From Nocardia sp. BMG111209 (GTDB lineage Bacteria > Actinomycetota > Actinomycetes > Mycobacteriales > Mycobacteriaceae), in NCBI RefSeq assembly GCF_000381925.1, contig NZ_KB907307.1, positions 4,712,001-4,776,000 of the forward strand: a DNA stretch of 64,000 nucleotides. Reading direction: 5' to 3'. Positions 58,783 through 64,000 of the stretch are shown in pieces. The translations under genes were made by a program, and so were the position numbers. Every line of letters starts with the position of its first letter. The first letter of the stretch is position 1. The notes beneath the pieces were generated by a model. It worked only from the letters and a program-made list of their open reading frames with translations, was not told the origin of the DNA and searched no databases.

Positions 58783-59409
58783 CTATACGAACCCGGGGAC
58801 TACGTGTCTGCGGGCGAACTGGCGGGCGGCTGCGTCGTCGTCGATGGGGATCACCGTCTGCGGGGTGAGCGACAGGGACAGGGAGGTGCGGGCGACCATC
58901 TCCGCTACCGGCAGCGGATCGTATTGCGGCAGTTTGCCTTCCGATTGCAATCGGGTGATGAACTCGGCGAGGTAGTCGCGGCCGAGTTCGATGACCGGGG
59001 CGCCGCGGGTGGTCAGATACGGCAGTACGATCTCCGGCTCGGTGTTCAGCAGTCGTTCCAGCAGTCGGTTGCGGCGCAGTCCGGCCAGGAATGCGATGAA
59101 CAGTTCGACGATCTGGTCCTCGGCGCTCGCGTCGCGGTCGACCTGCGCCTGTACGACGGCGTCGACCTGTTCCACGAATCGCCGCGCCTGCCACAGCGCC
59201 ACCGCCTGGACCAACTCGGACTTACCGGCGAAGCGCCGATACAGCGTCGCCAGGGACAGGCCGCCGCGCCGGGCGACCTCGGTCATGCTGGTCCGCTTGA
59301 TGCCGAAATCCAGGAACGCCATCAGCGCCGCGTCGAGCACGGCCGCCTGGTTACCGTCCTCGGCGCCCGCATCGCGCACCAGCGGCAGCAGTTTCGCAAG
59401 CTTGGCCAT
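58783..59409 (-). CDS. TetR-family regulator divergent from a DUF2236 gene
   Basis: 208 residues. Helix-turn-helix IKRTSMTEVARRGGLSLATLYRRFAGKSEL at about residues 35-65, then a helical ligand domain. ATG at 59409 lies 6 nt after TAGAGT. The divergent DUF2236 oxygenase-like gene and a palindrome between them suggest it represses that gene and itself. Effector unknown. Confidence 0.88.
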   Translation of the reverse strand: MAKLAKLLPLVRDAGAEDGNQAAVLDAALMAFLDFGIKRTSMTEVARRGGLSLATLYRRFAGKSELVQAVALWQARRFVEQVDAVVQAQVDRDASAEDQIVELFIAFLAGLRRNRLLERLLNTEPEIVLPYLTTRGAPVIELGRDYLAEFITRLQSEGKLPQYDPLPVAEMVARTSLSLSLTPQTVIPIDDDAAARQFARRHVVPGFV

Positions 59410-59415
59410 CTCTGA

Positions 59416-59421
59416 ACTCTA
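59416..59421 (-). promoter_or_regulatory. -10 element, leaderless start of the tetR gene
   Basis: TAGAGT on the minus strand, 6 nt before the ATG at 59409. Confidence 0.5.
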
Positions 59422-59445
59422 ACAATTGACACTCGATGATCACGA

Positions 59446-59472
59446 TGAGAAAGTGAAGTGAGAAGTTTCTCA
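59446..59472. promoter_or_regulatory. operator-like palindrome between tetR and DUF2236
   Basis: TGAGAAGTTTCTCA (59459-59472) has perfect 6-bp arms around GT; an extra TGAGAA half-site is at 59446-59451. Central in the divergent promoter. Confidence 0.5.
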
Positions 59473-59521
59473 ACGTACCGAGCTTCACCAGGTGGAGCGT
59501 GACCGAGGAGCCGACCCGACG

Positions 59522-60388
59522 ATGACGTCCACCACCTCGAGCTGTGTCGACGAGCAGTCCACCCCGCCGGCCGCGCTCACTCCCGCGGAGGTTCGGCTGC
59601 ACATCGACGGCATCGCCGCCTTCCTCGGCGGCGTGGCGAATGTGATCATGCAGCTGTCCTATCCGCCCGTCGGCTACGGCGTGCTGGAGAGCACCGTGGA
59701 CAGCGGCAAGGTGACCCTGCATCCGATCAAGCGGCTGCGCACCACCCTCACCTACCTCGCCGTCGCCTGGCTGGGTACCGAGGAGGAGCGTTGGGCATAT
59801 CGCAAGGCGGTCAACGAATCCCATCGCCCGGTGCGCTCCGGACCGGACAGTCCGGTGAAGTACAACGCCTTCGATCCGGAACTCCAGCTGTGGGTGGCCG
59901 CCTGCCTGTACTGGGGTATCGACGACCTCTACACCCGGATGCGCGGGCCGATGGAACCCGAACTGGCCGAACGGTTCTACCGCTACGGCGCGCGGCTCGG
60001 CACCACCCTGCAGATGCGCCCGGACATGTGGCCCGCCGATCGCGCCGCCTTCTACCGGTACTGGGACGAGAATCTCGCGAAGCGCACCATCGACGAACCC
60101 GTCCGCCGCTACTTCGACGATCTGATCGACCTGAAGATGATGCCGCGCTGGAATCAGGTGCTGTTCGGGCGTTTCCACCGCTACGGCGTGACGGCCCTGT
60201 TGCCGCAGCATCTGCGCGACGAGATGGGTATGACCTGGACCGACCGCGACGAACGGCGCTATCGCCGGATCCTGGGCGCCGTTTCGACGGTGTGGCGGCG
60301 GATGCCCCCGGCGATCCGGTGTATGCCGCTGAACACCTATCTCTTCGATCTGCGGGTCCGGCGGCGGTTCGGCCTGCCGCTGGTGTGA
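59522..60388 (+). CDS. DUF2236 (MpaB/latex-clearing-like) oxygenase-family protein
   Basis: 288 residues. GGVANVIMQLSYPPVGYGVL at about residue 35, HPIKRLRTTLTYLAVAWLG with the likely haem His, and the LRDEMGMTWTDRDERRYRRI stretch fit the DUF2236 family, related to the rubber oxygenase Lcp and fungal MpaB. It probably binds haem b and oxidises a hydrophobic substrate. ATG at 59522 is used; GTG at 59492 is possible. Controlled by the divergent TetR, by inference. Confidence 0.82.
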   Translation: MTSTTSSCVDEQSTPPAALTPAEVRLHIDGIAAFLGGVANVIMQLSYPPVGYGVLESTVDSGKVTLHPIKRLRTTLTYLAVAWLGTEEERWAYRKAVNESHRPVRSGPDSPVKYNAFDPELQLWVAACLYWGIDDLYTRMRGPMEPELAERFYRYGARLGTTLQMRPDMWPADRAAFYRYWDENLAKRTIDEPVRRYFDDLIDLKMMPRWNQVLFGRFHRYGVTALLPQHLRDEMGMTWTDRDERRYRRILGAVSTVWRRMPPAIRCMPLNTYLFDLRVRRRFGLPLV

Positions 60389-60458
60389 TCGGGACGCGCC
60401 GACCCGGTCCGTCGCGGTGCGGCCGACCGCTCGGGGCGCGGCGGCAAGTCGAGGCCGC

Positions 60459-61565
60459 TCAGGCCGTCAAGCGCTGCGCCGCCGCCGCGATGCGTTCATC
60501 GGTGGCGGTCAGGGCGATCCGCACGTGTTGCGTACCGGCCGGACCGTAGAAGTCACCGGGTGCGGCGAGGATGCCGCGCTCGGCCAGCCAGTCCAGCGTG
60601 ACCCGGGCGTTCTCGCCGCGGGTGGACCACAGGTACAGCCCGGCGTGTGATTCGTCGATCCGGAAACCGGCCTGCTGCAAGGCATTCCGCAGCACCTCGC
60701 GCCGGCGCCGGTAGCGCTCGCGCTGCTGCTGTTCGTGGGTGTCGTCGCCGAGGGCGGCGGTCATCGCGGCCTGTACCGGCAGCGGGACGATCATGCCGGA
60801 ATGCTTGCGCACCTCCAGCAGTTCGCGCACCAGCGCCGGATCACCGGCGACGAATCCGGCGCGGTAGCTGGCCAGATTCGAGGTCTTCGACAGCGAGTGG
60901 ATGACCAGCAGGCCGGTGTGGTCGCCGTCGCAGACCTCCGGATCCAGCAGCGACACCGCCGGCTCGTCCCAGGCCAGGCCCAGATAGCACTCGTCGGAGG
61001 CGACGATCGCCCCACGCTCCCTGGCGAATTCGACGACCTTGCGCAGATGCGGGACGCCGAGCACCTTGCCGGTCGGATTCGACGGCGAGTTCAGATAGAT
61101 CAGCGCGGGCCGTTCGGGCCCCAGCCGGGTCACGCCGTCGGCGCGGAGCACCCGGGTTCCGGCCAGCAGCCCACCCACCTCGTAGGTGGGGTACGCGACC
61201 TCCGGGATCACCACGAGATCGTCGCCGCCCAGGCCGAGCAGCCGCGGCAGCCCGGCGATCAACTCCTTGGTGCCGATCACCGGCAGCACCGCCTCTGGGG
61301 CGACGCCGGTGATACCGTAGCGGCGCTTCAGCGCGTCGACCGCCGCCGCCCGCAGCTCCGGGGTACCGTGCGTCGCCGGATAACCCGGCACCTCCGACAC
61401 CGAGGCCAGCGCCGCCCGGATCAGCGGATCGACCGGGTCGACGGGTGTGCCGACCGACAGATCGACGATGCCGCCGGGATGCTCCGCCGCCCGCCGCTTG
61501 GCGTCGGCGATGGTGTCCCAGGGGAAATCGGGCAGCAGTGCACTGACCGGGCCACGCGTGGACAA
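60459..61565 (-). CDS. dapC: N-succinyldiaminopimelate aminotransferase
   Basis: 368 residues, fold-type I PLP enzyme. Converts N-succinyl-2-amino-6-ketopimelate to succinyl-LL-DAP, between the DapD and DapE steps. PLP Lys in HSLSKTSNLASYRAGF, LNSPSNPTGKVLG and DECYLGLAWDEPAV; C-terminal Arg in HVRIALTATDERI. TTG start 16 bp after fdxC. In mycobacteria Rv1178 holds the same place beside fdxC. Confidence 0.9.
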   Translation of the reverse strand: MSTRGPVSALLPDFPWDTIADAKRRAAEHPGGIVDLSVGTPVDPVDPLIRAALASVSEVPGYPATHGTPELRAAAVDALKRRYGITGVAPEAVLPVIGTKELIAGLPRLLGLGGDDLVVIPEVAYPTYEVGGLLAGTRVLRADGVTRLGPERPALIYLNSPSNPTGKVLGVPHLRKVVEFARERGAIVASDECYLGLAWDEPAVSLLDPEVCDGDHTGLLVIHSLSKTSNLASYRAGFVAGDPALVRELLEVRKHSGMIVPLPVQAAMTAALGDDTHEQQQRERYRRRREVLRNALQQAGFRIDESHAGLYLWSTRGENARVTLDWLAERGILAAPGDFYGPAGTQHVRIALTATDERIAAAAQRLTA

Positions 61566-61581
61566 CGTCGGTGACCTACCG

Positions 61582-61905
61582 CTATTCGCCGGCCATCGGC
61601 GGCAGCGCCGCGATGAACGGCGGATCGAAATCGACCTTGCCGACCTTGGTGGCGCCGCCCGGGGAACCCAGATCGTCGAAGAAGTCGACGTTGGCGTTCA
61701 CGTAACCGCTCCACTGGTCCGGGGTGTCGTCCTCGTAGAAGATGGCCTCGACGGGGCAGACCGGCTCACAGGCACCGCAGTCCACGCACTCGTCCGGATG
61801 GATGTACAGCATGCGCCCACCCTCGTAGATGCAGTCCACGGGGCATTCCTCGATGCATGCCTTGTCCTTCACGTCAACGCACGGTTCAGCGATGATGTAC
61901 GGCAC
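61582..61905 (-). CDS. fdxC: 7Fe/8Fe ferredoxin FdxC
   Basis: 107 residues. Cys ligands in CVDVKDKACIEECPVDCIYE and CVDCGACEPVCPVEAIF give a [3Fe-4S]/[4Fe-4S] pair; the acidic tail is typical. GTG start with AGGAG 10 nt upstream. An iron-box-like site and an inverted repeat lie in its promoter. Likely electron donor to P450s or oxygenases; the partner is unknown. Confidence 0.93.
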   Translation of the reverse strand: MPYIIAEPCVDVKDKACIEECPVDCIYEGGRMLYIHPDECVDCGACEPVCPVEAIFYEDDTPDQWSGYVNANVDFFDDLGSPGGATKVGKVDFDPPFIAALPPMAGE

Positions 61906-61939
61906 TGCCGGTCTCTCCTAGTCTGGTCCTTGCCTGCGG

Positions 61940-61959
61940 GTGTTCCGCGCACGGAACAC
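61940..61959. promoter_or_regulatory. inverted repeat GTGTTCCG-CGCA-CGGAACAC upstream of fdxC
   Basis: Perfect 8-bp arms with a 4-nt loop, 35-54 bp before the fdxC GTG. It overlaps a TAGTGT -10 candidate on the minus strand, so it may be an operator or a 5' leader hairpin. Confidence 0.5.
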
Positions 61960-61982
61960 TATCCTCAGGCCTGAAGGTTACT

Positions 61983-62001
61983 GCCGGTCAGCCTTACCTA
62001 A
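61983..62001 (-). promoter_or_regulatory. IdeR/DtxR iron-box-like site upstream of fdxC
   Basis: TTAGGTAAGGCTGACCGGC on the minus strand matches 14 of 19 bases of the IdeR consensus TTAGGTTAGGCTAACCTAA, with a nearly perfect left half. It lies about 36-54 bp upstream of the predicted fdxC transcript start. Confidence 0.55.
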
Positions 62002-62074
62002 TACAGCCCCCGACGGGCAACCGTCGATCGGTGACGCGCGGCATCGCTCGTCACCGGTCCACAGTAGTCGCCGT

Positions 62075-64000
<1,926 letters not shown>

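Overview
The window is about 70% G+C, coding-dense actinobacterial chromosome. It looks like Nocardia or a close relative in the Mycobacteriales. Gene content and order from about 24 kb to the right edge match, from memory and with local rearrangement, the block known in Mycobacterium tuberculosis as Rv1173-Rv1240: fbiC, fdxC, dapC, fadD36, dapD, dapE, LOG, fadD6, folP2, gpgS, tagA, glgM/glgC, the Rv1217c-Rv1219c exporter operon, the Rv1220c methyltransferase, sigE-rseA-htrA-tatB, mrp and corA. I saw no rRNA, tRNA, CRISPR array, transposase or phage gene.

Layout. 0-4.8 kb is accessory cell-surface material: a truncated TetR gene, two Mtb12-type lipoprotein paralogues flanking a DHA2 drug exporter, and a wax ester synthase/DGAT. 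4.9-9.5 kb is a quaternary-amine (OpuC/ProU-like) ABC importer with two divergent substrate-binding lipoproteins. 9.5-16 kb is a run of minus-strand genes: a NarL-type two-component pair with a membrane protein, a DUF1707 protein, a hemophore-like secreted protein, a hicAB toxin-antitoxin pair, and an OmpR-type two-component pair. 16-19 kb is a DUF1800/DUF1501 pair (the second Tat-exported) and a glyoxalase-fold gene. 19-25 kb has a GH27 alpha-galactosidase-like enzyme, malic enzyme, an FAD oxidoreductase and a PHP phosphoesterase. 25-32 kb has CorA, a SUFU protein, a stress membrane protein, a CitE-like lyase, two lytic transglycosylases and Mrp. 32-37 kb is glycogen/maltosyl phosphate metabolism (glgC/glgM), an RlmA-like methyltransferase, a DUF3117 microprotein and Tag. 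37-40 kb holds an XRE/TPR regulator, a small Cys protein and two small membrane paralogues. 40-48 kb is the exporter operon with its TetR repressor, then the sigE envelope-stress cluster. 48-64 kb is gpgS-folP2-fadD6-LOG-LOG-dapE, divergent dapD, a repeat-rich gap, an F420-type oxidoreductase, fadD36, TetR/DUF2236, dapC, fdxC and the C-terminal part of fbiC.

How it fits together. Three lysine/diaminopimelate enzymes (DapC, DapD, DapE), two lytic transglycosylases and the SigE-RseA-HtrA-TatB module all concern the envelope. An OmpR-type DNA motif (TTCAG/CTCAG half-sites 11 bp apart) lies in the promoter of the two-component system at 13.9-16.0 kb, upstream of the hemophore gene, and in a related form upstream of sigE. 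This suggests one local regulon. Many genes carry a TANNNT -10 element 6-7 nt before the start codon, so leaderless mRNAs should be common.

The most unusual feature is a family of three intergenic elements (about 110-116 bp, near 48.5, 56.3 and 58.7 kb). Each folds into two nested helices whose arm sequences differ between copies yet stay complementary, around a C-rich loop that is identical in two copies. One copy continues into a five-unit 54-bp tandem array and is preceded by a 21-bp tandem array at the end of dapD. This is the best candidate here for an undescribed structured element.
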